Source: Echinococcus granulosus
Lineage: Eukaryota > Platyhelminthes > Cestoda > Cyclophyllidea > Taeniidae
Assembly (NCBI RefSeq): GCF_000524195.1
Contig: NW_020170391.1
Location: forward strand, 1,362,938-1,426,937
Length of the DNA: 64,000 nucleotides
Direction of reading: 5' to 3'
The position numbers and the translations under genes are program-made. This document shows, in pieces, positions 12,202-25,500 of the stretch (its first letter is position 1; each line of letters opens with the position of its first letter). A model generated the notes under the pieces. It did no database searches. It worked only from the letters and a program-made list of their open reading frames with translations, and was not told the origin of the DNA.

Positions 12202-15189
12202 ATGCACTCAAATGCTTCTTCTGCTAGTTATCTCGACGAACCTGGGCGGTTTCATTTTCGCTTTCGAATTTCTTGTAGATATGCTATGGATTCACTACCG
12301 AAGGTATTTTTTAGATAGCTTGACTATCTATATTGCAGGAGATTTACGTGCGTTACTTGTCATCGTTGGTTGTTTCACTGGTATTCAGTGCCGCCTTTCT
12401 CATGTGTGGTTGTTCAATTGTCAGTTTGAGCATTTTCTCCCCGTTGTACCCAAACAGAATGTGGGACCCATTATTATTCATGCTTAGCATTGGAATATCA
12501 TTGTTGGTTGTCAAAAGTTTCTATACGCATTTGAAAGGTGTGTGCATATACTCCTATTTTATTTGTCGAAGCTTCGGATATTGCATTCAGCAAAAATAGT
12601 GAATTTATCCAAATTCTGGTCGATCAACACAATCTCTTATTTTCTTTGACCTTGCTTGTCCTGGGGTCCCTGCAAGCGTTCACTGTGACTCGGTTGATGG
12701 GCTACAGGTAGGTGGCCTTATTTTTTACCATCCTAATGTATGTAGTGGGCGAATTGCCTGGATTCTTCAGTACGGCGGCTTCATTGGCTTTTCTTTTGCG
12801 ATCTATGCTATATCTCAAAACCTGCTTACGTTGACTTTTGATAACAAGCCGGTTTCTCTTCTTGATATATTCAAGGATGCAATTTTGCAAAATGTTTTGC
12901 GAACCCTGGGTCGAATGATCTATTTTGTTTTGTTTTACACTTCATTAAAATCCGTTGTGCGGTTGGGATATAATTCCCCATTCCTAAACTCATATGTTGG
13001 GTTGTTGAAGGATTTTGACCTCTCAGTGGTACAGGAGATGTACATTGTTGGACTTTTCATTTTCACAACATGGAGCGCATCTCTTAATATTCTTCAGAAT
13101 GCCATCACCAAGAGTTTGCCTCTTATTGATAGTGATGAAAGTCATTTGATGGTGGTCAGTGATTATCTCGACAATTCAAATGCCAATGGTCTCATACACG
13201 TAAGTGTCCAAACTTCTAACCAATATTTCTAGCACCTATTATTGGGTAGACTCGCTGATTCTATTGCTGCTGATGCAAAAACCCGGGAACAAGTATTTAA
13301 TATTACGGATATAAGTAAGTTTAACCCTAGTGCATTTTGGGTGCCATTATTGATAGGGTGAATTAGAAGTAAATGTTTGTGGTCACATGATCTTCCGTCG
13401 TCAGTGCTATGCGATTCTTAGTCATTATGAGCGGTAATTTGTGCAGTATTCTCTACTGGGGGCTCAATATAAGTCGTTGATGACACCATAGCACTTTACC
13501 TGTGGCCAAATAGCTTGTGCTGTCCCATTCTACCTTGTCGCCTTTCTAGATGGTCAAGTGACTGTGTGGCTTCGGTTGAATGAGTCGTGCCTTAAGAAAT
13601 TGGAGACCTTCCTAAGTGGCGTGAATAAAGCTAATAAGCAGCTCACCGCTGGCCATTCTGCGATGATTGGTAGGCAGCTGTCTGCTTTCATAGTTCTCTT
13701 TTTTTATTTCTTCAATTACTTAGTTAGTCAGTCGTTTAATTTTTACCTCAACTACACTTAGGAAACGGCTCGAACTCGACTTTACGGCTTGTGCAAGTTT
13801 TTACTAAATCCATCGTTAACTCGGTTTTAGTGCATTTGTCGTGTTCAGCCTGTGAACCCATGATAGCATATTGTTTTTCCTCCATTCTTGAAGAGAATGT
13901 CCTAAAAATTTTTTAGCTTTCTTGATGCATTTATTATTATGTTTGTAGCGATTTCCCGTCCATTCGAGCACCTAAATGCGCCATTGCTGTTCCCGAAAAC
14001 TGCTCCTTTAAAAAATCACAGTGATCAAGAAGCATTTGGACCAACTATTCGCCATCTTGTGAACGAGGTACCGCTTCACTTTTTTAACTTTGGGCATCTC
14101 TCTTTGCATACCGACACTTTCCAGACAAAAGATTCGAATTCGGTTTTCTAAATCCTTTGCTCGTTGCGCGATGCAAATTTTTTTATTCGGAGACGTGGTT
14201 TATGATGTGATGTTATTGTTCTTTTTTCAGTATAATCACCAAAAGTTTATCCAAATTTACGATTTAGACTTCAGCTTTCTGCACGAGGCTACCGTTTCTC
14301 CGATACTTGCTTCGAGATGTGCCATTCGCATCCACATGGCGCCTCTTCAGTTCTGGCGGGACAAACCAGGTGGTGAATATATGGAGCACTGCCGAGGAGT
14401 CTTACCAATCGGGGCAGGCTGTTATTTGGGCTACAGAAATCCTTGGAATTTTGACTCTCTCTTCGTACATAGAAGATCGTTTAGGAGCAGTGCAGCGCTC
14501 TCTTGGGCTGATATTGAGTACGATTGATGAGTGTCTCGAGGTACTACTCCTGGCTCAAAATACCGTTGCCACCAATTTATTTCCCTGATTATCCCTCAGA
14601 ACCGGACCGGAAGAATGTTGGTTCTACGTCATGAGACTTAAGGAAGGCTTTTGAGGTGCTAACACCTTATGCATCTTACTGGCTTTTATTTTCGTCAATT
14701 TAGGCTATGGAATTGCATTTCAAGTTGGTTGGTCTCGCACCCCCTCACAGCAGTTTGACTTCACTCAAGTTGGAGACGCACTGCCAGATTCCCAGTGTGC
14801 CAACACCCGAAAAGGAGAATGCGACGACGGTTAATGCCTACCGATACGCATCGGATACCAACCTTCCCTGGCGCATTCATGCCACGCTACGTTGGGCCCT
14901 GGTCTCGTGTCTCCGCCAGTTTGGCAGTCATCTTAGGTACGAACTGACCTTTCTCCAGACTGTCCTAGTCGGCAAATGGTTAAAACAATTTCCCCGTTCT
15001 TACCTAAGACCTTTCAAACGTTAGGAAATCTCACGTTCCCAAATGCTCGCTGACTCTTTAAGAAACGCTTTTGCAGCTCAAACACGTAAGGAAATGTCTT
15101 CTTGTAGGACAATGCAGATGAACGCCAAACGAAAAGAAAGACTTCAGCATTTGTGGGAAATGATAGTGGTGACGGACGACAAATGTTGA
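12202..15189 (+). CDS. NDC1: Nuclear pore transmembrane nucleoporin NDC1
   Basis: NDC1 is an integral membrane nucleoporin that anchors the pore complex to the nuclear envelope. Confident exons: 12746-13199, 13233-13314, 13550-13669, 13949-14067, 14268-14540, 14704-14936 and 15108-15189. Probable upstream exons: 12202-12303, 12339-12541 and 12591-12707; the sum is 594 aa (human 674). The N-terminal third has several hydrophobic segments (for example LVVSLVFSAAFLM, PLLFMLSIGISLLVV, LLFSLTLLVLGSL). The C-terminal cytosolic domain matches NDC1 in VTVWLRLNESCLKKLETFLS, SYIEDRLGAVQRSLG, RIHATLRWALVSCLRQFGSH and KRKERLQHLWE. Introns of 33-38 nt flank exon 12746-13199. The start and the 12541/12591 junction (donor GTGCAT) are uncertain. 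It converges with ARFRP1 across 141 bp. Confidence 0.88.
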
Positions 15190-15298
15190 GGGAAGAACAG
15201 ACTACGAAGAGAGGGCCTTTGTAGCTATCGCGTTGCGTTGAGCGTGCAAACATTTCCATGTACTATTTCCAGAAATGTATGACACATACTTAAAATGA

Positions 15299-15304
15299 AA
15301 TAAA
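15299..15304 (+). promoter_or_regulatory. Polyadenylation signal for NDC1
   Basis: AATAAA lies 110 bases after the NDC1 stop codon and only 27 bases from the opposing ARFRP1 stop, so the two 3' ends are packed together. Confidence 0.6.
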
Positions 15305-15329
15305 ACGATTTTTCGAAACATGGCATTGT

Positions 15330-15335
15330 TTTATT
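15330..15335 (-). promoter_or_regulatory. AATAAA overlapping the ARFRP1 stop codon
   Basis: On the minus strand the ARFRP1 stop TAA forms the middle of AATAAA. If used, the 3' UTR would be only about 15-25 nt. A downstream signal would instead extend into the NDC1 3' UTR. Confidence 0.45.
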
Positions 15336-16363
15336 CAACATTTGGAGGTCTCTGGATGGAGTTCTTCTTGATTTTTTCCGCCATCCATCGGATCGCATCG
15401 ATTACACCATCACTAAAGCGCAAAAACTGTTTGTGAATGATCCTGCAGCAAGGCGCTACGAGTTAACAGTAAAATCAACCAAATTACCACTCGTGTGGTT
15501 AAAATGCAGAAAAGATCGGGGGCATTAGGAATCTTGAATTAACAGAAGGGGAGGGGTGTTGTCTAAAAGCCTAGAGATGGTCAGACGCACCCTTTCAGAG
15601 CGGATGCGCCACGCATTGAACAGTCTCTAGATCCGATAAGATGTGCACTGTCCTGGAAGACCTGCCTGATCTCTGATACTGGAAAGGCAAACTACAAAAA
15701 ACAGATGAATATAAGGCTCGCGGCCGGAGTGCTCGTAAACAAGATCGAAGGAGTCTGAATAGTCAAGATGTAACCATTAGCCGTAAAAAAACAGTTTACG
15801 TAGAGAATGAGAAACGGGATAGAAATAGATCCTGTCAATGCAGAGAAGCTTACGTCGAGGTCTTGCTTGTTGGCGATGATTAAAAGAGGAACTCCTTCAA
15901 GTGCATGATTTTGGATCATTTTATCTTAAAAATAACTCAGAATAGCATTTACCAAAGGCTCCCTTTGATTCGTCAAATCGGCCGGGATCTGAAGAATCGA
16001 TAATAAAAATGACACCGTGAGACTCTATGTAGTATTTGTCCCATAATGACTGAAGTTCAGTCTGACCTCCAAGGTCCCAAAATTTCATTATTATACCTTC
16101 AAGTGCGATCTGACCAACTAAATGTGACAATCACTACAGATGATAACGTTACTATTCAATCCTACGGTGGAGGTAATTTTATGAAGCGGTATCGACTTGT
16201 AATTCTCGTTGAATTTCGTCTTTGCCTGTTCAAGGTAGGTCTAAAGGCAAATGAGTAGCAATTAAAGTACCGTTTTTCCCGCTTGATCAAGGCCCAAAAT
16301 CAACACGGAGTACTCGTCTTTCTTAACAATTTGACGGCAAAATCCTCGAATAAGAGTATACAT
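15331..16363 (-). CDS. ARFRP1: ADP-ribosylation factor-related protein 1
   Basis: This is an Arf-like GTPase of the trans-Golgi that recruits ARL1 and golgins. Six exons: 16271-16363, 16153-16240, 15953-16117, 15854-15924, 15591-15691 and 15331-15412, giving 199 aa (human 201). Motifs: P-loop GLDQAGKT (24-31), KITSTVGLN switch I, FWDLGGQTELQSLWDKYY switch II (very ARFRP1-specific), and ANKQDLD for guanine recognition. It starts MYTLIRG with no Gly2, so it is not myristoylated; known ARFRP1/yeast Arl3 uses N-acetylated Met-Tyr. The usual P-loop N is Q here. Introns 1-3 are 30, 35 and 28 nt; introns 4-5 are 162 and 178 nt. It is head-to-head with PPP1R2. Confidence 0.97.
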
Positions 16364-17250
16364 CACAGGTCAACTATATGTAGTCGCTGTACGTCAGCAG
16401 CTAACAAGTCAATAAAGGTCATTTATCAAAAGTTCTGCCATGCGATGCATTTGATGCAGGTAGAGATGATTATGAACGTACCCGATCGGCAACTAAAAAG
16501 GCAGTATTAATGTAGGCACCAGACATAATGCTAAAAAAAATGACCAGCCAGTATATACAAGATCTTTTGGACATTTGAAAGTTTTCACTGATACAAATCG
16601 CAGAAATTCGAGGTGAAAGTGTTTTTGGGTATGAAATAAAAAAAATGGTAAGCTAAGCATTCATCATTTGAGTGTAGTTGCACAAGTATTGGTTAGGGTT
16701 AAAAAATGTTTTAAAATCTGATAATTTATGCTTACTGTAGGAGAAAACGAAAGAGTTAATTCTTAGCAGGTCGTATGTGGTCGTTTGACACCAGACCTGT
16801 GGTACAGTCGAACAACGTGGGCACCTTAAATGCCTCAGGGCGAGACACCTCTTACTATAATGCCTAGCGCCGCCCTAATTACTAAAAAACGCTAAAATTC
16901 CCATCCTAGTATGTGTCAAAAAGAATGCGGTTTATCTAGCGTGACAGAGCACTGGCAATAGGCTGAGATGACTTTCTGCCTTCATTAAGAACTTACGAGT
17001 ACTGCTACTGGCTACCAGTCGGTTTTTGGATCAAAAGCAATTGATAATGAAAAAAAAGATATTTTTACACAGATAGAAAGCGTTTGCCTGGCTTTCGTAT
17101 TCTAAATTCAGTCTTTGCGCAGCTTAGAAATGAATATGGATGTTTCGCCCATACATTAATGAAATCAAATCATCATAAATACGCTCTTAATTACAAGGTC
17201 AAATCCAATATTTGGGGTGAGGCTCATTGGATTTTTACTGATTCGCAGAA
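16364..17250. other. Shared upstream region, ARFRP1 / PPP1R2
   Basis: This is an 887-bp AT-rich spacer between divergent start codons. No exon or clear promoter element was recognised, except the CGCAG acceptor two bases before the PPP1R2 ATG. Confidence 0.45.
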
Positions 17251-18785
17251 ATGAGTGAAGAGGAGGAGCATCCAAAGGGTATTCTGAAACATACCGATAC
17301 AAATGAAAAAAAAAACAAAACCTTTCAGTGGGACGAAATGAATATATTGGCCACTTACCATCCTACGGACAAAACATACGGTCATATGAAAGTGGATGAG
17401 CCACCGACCCCTTATAATTTTGAATATAATGCCTCTCAGACACCTAGCCAGGGAGTCTCAGCTGAAGCACTTGCAAGCAAACTTGCCGGTATATCTGATA
17501 AACCACCCGGAATGCTTGTCGTAGGTTATTTATTTCGCCAATATCTGTGAGCTCGCTTTTTATCCTATTTCTAAGTGACGGTTTAGTGTGTTTTTTTACT
17601 ATCAATCGTTATGCACCTTTCTTCTGATAATTTTAAGCTTACTCATTTTTACCATGCATCATGTTTTCTTCCAAAAGCAACATTAAATTATTAGCTTTTT
17701 AAAAATGATGCTGTTTTGGATTTGGACATTTGATTGACGCTGAGGATTAAACATGGGCGAATCTGTGGTAAATGTCCGCATATTTGTAGTTTAATCTTGG
17801 ATACTTGGTCTTTTTGCAAGTTTTCATGATGCTCTTGCTCTCCAATGAACTCAAGCGTTGGTACGAATCATTCTTATGTGGCATTTAAAAGGATTATGAT
17901 CATTTTATGTCCACTTGAAGGTTTATAAATCGGTCGGTAATTCTCGGCATCGGCTGCTTTCTTATAAAAGTACCCGACTTTTGCGTCAGCACGTGTATTT
18001 TAAGTAGCAACTGTGCACAACCAATGTTTGATCTATGGAAGGGAAACACTTTCAATCAATTTCTGTTTTTAGTTCACCATTCTTGGGCTTGTTTTTTTCT
18101 ACTCAAACAATATTATCACAACCCATTCGTGTAGCCTGATCAGCACAAGTTCTCTTGAATCTGTATTCCTAAAGAGTGTTACGGAGTGACGCCACGTTGG
18201 TGCATGGTTTAGTTACGCCATGTTGATAATGAGTGGGATGTTTACTAATGTCATACCAGTGTGTGTTTACCATCGTACATGTTCAAAATTTCCTTGCATT
18301 CTTGTTTTCCCGTAGCTGAGGACTTCATGTTTTGTATATCCTCTAACTGAACTCTTAGTGAGACCTACATTGTCTTACACTTCACTTTTGCTGCTGCTAA
18401 ATTTGTTGCAATTCACCTTTACACTATAATTTGTCCTTTCCATGCCTTATTTGTGAAAACTAGATTAAATGATTTGAAGTCACTTATGACCTAGTTCGTA
18501 GTGAGTTTTCGCCTCAGTGGATTTGAAGCTCAAGCTCTAGTCTTTCAGGATAGGAAGCACGACGCTGATGCCACTTTGGCACCTGAAGAAGCGGAACATC
18601 GTCGGCAATTTGAGGAGAAACGGAAGAAGCACTACAACGAATACCAGGCCGTTCTCGCAATGCGAGGATCACACAGCTCTGGAACTGGGGAAGATGAAGA
18701 TGAGGACGATGACTATGTGGATCCCATCGCGGCGAGGAATGCAAAAATAAACTCTCAAACACACGCTCCACACAATCCCAAGTGA
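17251..18785 (+). CDS. PPP1R2: Protein phosphatase 1 inhibitor-2
   Basis: This is a regulatory, intrinsically disordered inhibitor of protein phosphatase 1. Two exons, 17251-17520 and 18549-18785, join in phase 0 and give 168 aa (human 205). The three PP1-contact blocks are visible: KGILK (9-13), WDEMNILATYHPTDKTYG (27-44), and RRQFEEKRKKHYNE ending at 121. The DEPPTPY motif keeps the regulatory threonine (Thr53, equal to human Thr72) phosphorylated by GSK3 family kinases. An acidic run follows (EDEDEDDDY). The first exon ends at GTC before GTAGGT; the second begins after TCTTTCAG, about 1 kb later, so a further small exon cannot be excluded but is not needed. AG lies two bases before the ATG. 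Confidence 0.95.
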
Positions 18786-21700
18786 AGATTCACCTTCATG
18801 CACTCACACTTCCTCCCCCGTTCTCCTCTCCTCAGTATTCTCAGAACTACATTCGTATTTTATGTAAACTTCCGATACATGGGTCTGTGACCTGTTTTCG
18901 TAAGATTTAGAGCCTGCCTATTACGTTTGACAATGGTGCCCCTTAAAACACCATCAGAGCAATGTTAATTATTTCGACTGGTGCAAGTGGAACTATTTCC
19001 TGATGCTACTAAGGTGCTCTATGGATATTGGAGTTCATCCGAATTCTTAAGTGCAACAGTGGGGCCCACTTGTGTAAATCATGCCAAGTTTGTCAAAATA
19101 GTGGGAAGGTTAGATTGTTTATCTCAGAAAAAGGCGAACACGGATTCACGGCTTGGGTGCTGTAGTCATGCTGAGTCGAAAAGCTTATATTTACAATAAA
19201 CTAGTAGATTACAAGATACAAGTTTTGTCTGTCTCTAGGGCCTAGATATCCACGCTGGGGGATTTCTATTATGGGGTGCGACGGTTTTTTGGGCTCTTGG
19301 GCCGTGCGCACTGGGAAGATCGCATTGTTTGGCAACAGGCTGGGTTAATCAGTTTTGAGACAAACTATGAGATGTCGCGGTGTCCGCCCATTCCACTTTT
19401 CTACTTCGCGCACTAAAGTAGACCTTTAGGTGCGCCCCATCACCTCACCATGACTGCCCGCACTCATTTGATAATTTCCACTTGTGCTTTTACTGCCCCT
19501 GCCTAGAAATTCTAGCGTTTTTCCTATGACTGTTAAAGCAGGTTTTCCTCTGTCCTTTCAGTTCCATGGCCGAACCGTCTTTCATCTTTTATTGTGCAGT
19601 GATGCAAGATTCCCATCATTTCATTAATTTAATGATGCACTTTCCAACGCCAAATCTTCCTTAAAAAAATCAAAGGCCAGCTAGCGTGTTCTGTGCTGTG
19701 CCATAAATTGTAGAAGGAAATTCAATGTATGCTTACACAGTTTTCTCTGATTCTTAGAAAAGTCTTCACTATTCGCGTAATTAGTTTGATGGCCTGAATT
19801 GAACCAGTATCGACACAAGAAATCGTTTTCCACTGATATCTCAAAGATACCTGGGAAAACGATTGCACTTGTTTTGAACATGGTGGTAGAACTCGGGCAA
19901 AGAACAACACAGAGGTGCAAATGTGTGCTCTTCCAAGTGGTCAATGTATGCGGCAGGAGCAGGCAAACCATCGCTTAAATGCATTTTGTTGTTCGGTCGT
20001 TGCTCACCTGATAACAGTTTTATCTTACGGTCTTATCAAATCAAAATCCTTCTCTAAAATGTTAAATTGTATACTAAAAATGTTATGAAATAAATAATCT
20101 AAAATGCGTCCGAAAGTGTTGTGGGCAGTAAGGAATTCAGTTAGGATTTTTGAGTTCTTCCAACCTCTGAAGGAAAAACTTTTTTCTCGGCACAACTCAA
20201 CTGAAGGAAATGTTTTTGCATTCTTGTGTGTTTGAATTACTTTTCACAGGCATGCCAAGAATCTGGTGTTGAAATATGCGTTTCATTCAGCTCAAGATCC
20301 CCTTACATTTGGAAAGTTTGCGAGCACAAATCGGAGTCTGTAATTTTGGAGAGACCCGCAGTTCCCGATTTATGACCAGCATAATCAAATTATTGTAGCA
20401 TTAATTATTTCAAAACTCTCATACAATTAAGGCTAGAAATAATACTTTTAATTCATTTTACTGTAGGTGGCATAAACCCACAATGATGTAGGTTAAATAA
20501 CGAATAAATACCCAGATCTTTGCAGATCTTCGGATCACTAACCACTACGCGATATTATTGAGCTTACCTGCGGTTGAAAATACTTGATATGATACACCTT
20601 CATTCAGTAATTCACTATAAGGCCAAATGTTTGCTCTTTAGGCTGTCAATCTTCCCAACAAGCAATGATTTGTGAACGCAGGGAGGGGAGAACAATGATT
20701 CCCGTTGTTTCCTTTGCAAGCAATATTAAGGGAGGCATCCATCAACGGACGATATGACGACCAAGGCAAACAATGCATTTGAGACGAATCAATGGAATAA
20801 GACGAAGATAACGCTAAGGTGCTAATTGAATGTAGGAGGCTGACACAAATTTTCCGCTTCACCATGGACTTTTCCTCAGACATTTAGTACAAAGTCCAAA
20901 CTTTTGGGCTTAACATATTTAGGAAAAATTAAGGCTTGTTAGAAATGCTCTTGCAAACAAGCATGAACTGGCTGTGAATTAGGTCAAACTAAGGATATTC
21001 GATCAGTTAACAAAGTTTTTGTCCAAACCCAATTCTCAAGACTAACCTCCTATATTGTTCTTTCTTTAGTTGTATCAGAAAAGAACATTTAAAACTTAGT
21101 GACATCGCAACGGTTCTCACTTAAATCGACATACCTATCGTTAGGGGTATGTGTATACAAGCTGGATCACAAAAATTTTTTGATTTGTGTGGAATGCTGT
21201 CACTGTTTTTCAGTCTCCGGATTTTTACAAAATGACAACGAAATTCGGGTTACATGCGGATGTGCGATACTACGAACGTGTGTAAGGGAAAATTATCATA
21301 CATACAGATTAAAAGCCAGGTGATCCGCCCTTGGGCGATGGCGTAGGGAGGATATTTAGCACCAAACATTTCAAAATCATCAGGTAGTCCGTTAGACTTG
21401 CCGTTCCACCACTAGTTTCCCTCGTCTAAAGTTTACGTAAATTACTGGAAGTTTTTCCGCTTCACCTTTAATTTAAACATTTTGGAATACAAAATTCTAT
21501 AAAAGCTAACTATTAGAAGTTGCTTCTCGAATTTTTAGATTAGTCAGCAAAATTGACAGAGCATTTGAATTTTCACCATTGCCCGGAGAACAGGTGGTAG
21601 GTGAATTACTATCGCATCGGAGTCAGGCTGAATGCACGTATTCGCTTTACCTCATGACCTCGGGATTGCGTCATCCCCTCCTGATCGCTTGTGTCAAGAG

Positions 21701-22599
21701 GTGCTGTGCCATTCAAAGTACGCATTAGAACCCTCATACCAAACAATATGGGTTTCCTGATCAGCTCAGACGAAACTACCTAACAATCCTTTAACCCCGC
21801 CGGCCCCCCCAACTGATTAAACTAGGCGTAGATCTGCCGACCAAGTAGAAAAATACCTAACTCCGGCTATGATTTCGCCAATGTCCTACCACAAAGTCAC
21901 CTCGACTGGCGTTACGCCAGAAACCAACTGCAAACAAACCTGCGATACATCAGTCACGCGCAATTTATGCACTGCAGGAGCCCGGGTCTACCGACGCGCC
22001 GCCCATTAGATCCCAAGCACGGATACCTACTCCCGGTGCCGCACTCCACTGCACCTAAACCGCCACAATTTCCCTGGTGTGCAATCCAAGCCTAGCTTAC
22101 GATTGGAGCAGACCGCCGCCTAACATGAGAGAACCTTTGATGAAGCACCGGGATAAACAGACTGAGGCCCAAAAGCCAAGACGTGACAAGGCAGTTTTAG
22201 CGACATCGCGCATCCCTCCTTCCCTCAAACCATAGAAAGGCGGCACGATCACTTATTCTTCAGGTTCTTCACTTTAAAAAGATAAAGATTAATCAGACAA
22301 ACAATGTTAGAGAGAAAGAAGAATCGGGAAAGGTTGAGACGTGAATAATGGGCAACAGCGAACCAGTGAGGGAAGGACGGGTGTATTATAGGGATCATAC
22401 AGTGCGTGCACAGAATTGTGTTAGTTGGAAACATCAGACAGGTTGGGCGGTTTGAGATGAGAAGATTGTTGAGGGGGCCAGAAAGGTCGTAGCTAAAGGA
22501 CAGAGGGGTCAAGACGACAAGAGCCACTAGTGCGCACATTCTTAAATGTGAGGTAATGCGAGGCTATCAGGTTCACAGGACAGCGCAGAGTTGCAAGTT
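18786..22599. other. 3.8-kb spacer between convergent genes
   Basis: This is the only long tail-to-tail gap in the gene-dense half. It holds the PPP1R2 3' UTR, with an AATAAA at 19195-19200, and presumably the PRRC2 3' UTR at the right. A short minus frame at 20638-20883 starting MSEEKSMVKRK was looked at but has no family match or splice support. Confidence 0.4.
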
Positions 22600-25500
22600 T
22601 TAAAAGTGCAGTCCAGGCGTAGTCATGGGGGCCGTAGGAGGACCAGCCAGACCATGAACGGGAATTGCAGCGGGAGCAGCTGGGAAGGGTGCGTGAGAGG
22701 CATTGATGAAAACCGGAGGATGCGAGGTGTGGGGGTGGTCACCAAGAGATCGAGCAGATCCTGACTGACGTTGCGGAGCAGCCAGCAATGCAGGGCCTCC
22801 CGCAGTTCCCGACTGGTGCGAAAAAACACTCGTCGAATTTGCGAGACCTCCGCTCGTGTAAGCGAACTAAAGGAGAATAATATATGGATACAATAGCAGC
22901 AACACTAGTACAACGGTTGTCCCCGAACAAAACTGAGCGCTCATGAGAAACTAAGAGAAGATAAGAGCAGATTCGGTGGTGAAAATCTAGTGAGAAAAAT
23001 TGCATTTTAAATCACACCCTCTGATGAGAGGACCTTACATTGGGATCAAACGGCAGAGGAGGTGGAGGTGTTGGATGCGTTGGAGAAGGGGCATAAAGTC
23101 CACTAGGGGGCGGCATGGAAGCAGCTTGAGGCGGAGGCGGCGGAGCCGGTTGGGCGAAGGGTGGACCTCCCACACCAGGAGTCACACCGCTTCCACCTCG
23201 CATTGGTCCAGAGCCGTAGAGTGAGGCATTCGCATTGCCTGATTGAAGACGAGATGTTACCGATACAGAGGACGTCGATGAGGGCCGATCTGCACCAATC
23301 ACACCAACATAGGGGGCATGATGTGGTGGGGGTGAAGGGGTGTAGTTAGAGGACCAAAGGGCAGCGGCCTGGGGCGCTACGGCACCAGCAACAGCGGCAG
23401 CCATAACAGCAGCCTCCTGATGGGAGTGGTGCTGTTGATGCTGCCATGAGGGGAAACCGCGTTGCTGAGCAGGTGGGGCGGGAGGATACAAGCTGCGCGG
23501 TGGCTGCTGTGCTCCCGCTTGATTCACATTCCCTGCTCCAAATGGGGGTACTGTGAAGTAGCTGTCCGTGCCCATTCCGTTCTGGGAACAGGTACCACTC
23601 ATTTGATTATTTTGATGCCGCTAGAACAGGCACGTCAAGTCACTTATTGGCACTCGCATGGAACTCAGCATACTTATATAAAAAAAGATCCCAGAACCCC
23701 CATTCAAGGACATAGCTGCAAGCGAAAGATAAAAAGGGCGGAAGGCGTAAAATAAAGGTGTAAATTTATGCTTAACGCAACGCCGAAAGCGTACCATAGT
23801 CAAGTCAGGTAGACCGAATCCCATCATGGGTTGCTGTTGCTGAAGGGGGTGTAAAGTTTGTCTGAAAGGCTGCTGTTGCTGCTGTTGCAAATACACGGCA
23901 GCAGCTGGATTCAATGCGAGTGAAGAGTCTGGTGCAGTTTCAATTTTCTTACTTCCGTAACCGTCGAAGAATACAGAAGATGAATTGCTCGTATAGACAC
24001 CAGAAGTTTTGCCTAGCCAATCTCCAACATCGCCGATGGGTCGCCGTAACTGAGATGTATTTATGAGAACTGTATTACCAGATGTTGAAAATGCCGTGGA
24101 CATGGGGAAAGAAGTAAGCTCTGGTTTTGATGCTTGAGAAACAGGGGCTGCAGAAGAGCTGCTAATAACAGCGTTTGTCGGTTGTTTTTGAGGTCTGACC
24201 TTGCAGACATTGGCAGAAGTTGCTACTGCGGTAGATGCACTCGGAGCAGATACCCCCGAGGGATCGGGCAAGTGAGTTGCACCTTCGTCCTGTAGCATCT
24301 TCTCTTCGATTTCCGATTGTCTTGACTGTGGAATTGCACTCAATTCGAGCTCAGCTGGCATGGTTAATGGCTGAGGAGCGCCAGCAACTGCCACCGTCGA
24401 CGGATGATCCGAGGTAGCGCTCTACAAAGTCCAAATGATACGAATGCTCGTGGACTCCAACAATTTCCACAAAACAACTACATATCAATTGATGGAACGG
24501 TACAAACAGGCAGATGTTATAAAGGACGAACTTGCAGTCAATAGTAGGATGAAAACAGACAAAACTGTTGAAATAAAATAACTGAACAATCAATCTTGAA
24601 ATAGCAGCAACGCACCTCCACAGGCTTTGGGACAACCACTTTTTCATTTGTCTTAGCCGTCAACGACATTGGAGCATTCTCACTAGGATCACAGCTTGTC
24701 GATGTTGCAGTGGTTCGCGAACCGACAACAACGGACCAAGCGTAAGAAGATGAGACGGTAGTCGATACAGTCGCTTTAGTCGACGAAGCAGCAGAATCGG
24801 GTAAGGCAGTTTTCGATTTCGTGCTGTTTTGAGCAGCCAAAGCGGCGGCAGCGGCGGCCTTCTCGTTGATAGTTTCTTGAAGTGGTTTCAACCAAGCATT
24901 AGTTGGTTGAGGCATGGCTGAATTTGTCAATTTTTTGACAGCAGATTCCGAATGCTTTGAGGACGTTTGACTAGAGTTAGCAGAAGCAGCTGTGACTGTG
25001 GTCGGAGCAGAACGCTGCTTATCTTTTGCAGGTGCTTCATCATTCTTGAAAGGCTTTGAAGGCTTCTGGTCGGTCCTGGACGATGCCGTCTGACCACGAG
25101 ACTTAACAAGATCACGGCTAAACAACAAAGATGCTCGATTTCACTTAGCAAAACGAGTATGATTTCAGTGGCGTTTCCCACCAATGTAAAAGACCAAGTT
25201 TAACCACTAATTAGTCACCATCAGAAGTAGAAATAGGCATAAATACCCATTAATCCTACTCACTTTTTAATTTTAACAGTAGAAGATCGCTCGTCGGAAG
25301 AAATGGAAGATTTCTGGCTCTTTTGCTGCAGTTTTGCCTTTTGTTGCCTTCTGCTTGACTTAGAACGCACCTCCATAAATCCATCCTCGCTGGAGATGGA
25401 AACACTCCCAGCAACAGATTCAGCATCTTTTACTTCCACAGCTGATCTAATAGGAGCTGCATCATTGCCAGATGACTTAACGGTAGGTAGCGGGGAGTCT

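Noticed and set aside
12212..12487. 91-codon open frame with hydrophobic content in the NDC1 start region
   Set aside because: It cannot be joined to the confirmed NDC1 exons in frame, and the overlapping frame starting at 12339 fits the splice phases better.
20638..20883. Minus frame of 81 codons beginning MSEEKSMVKRK
   Set aside because: There is no conservation recognised, no splice context and no neighbours that would explain it.
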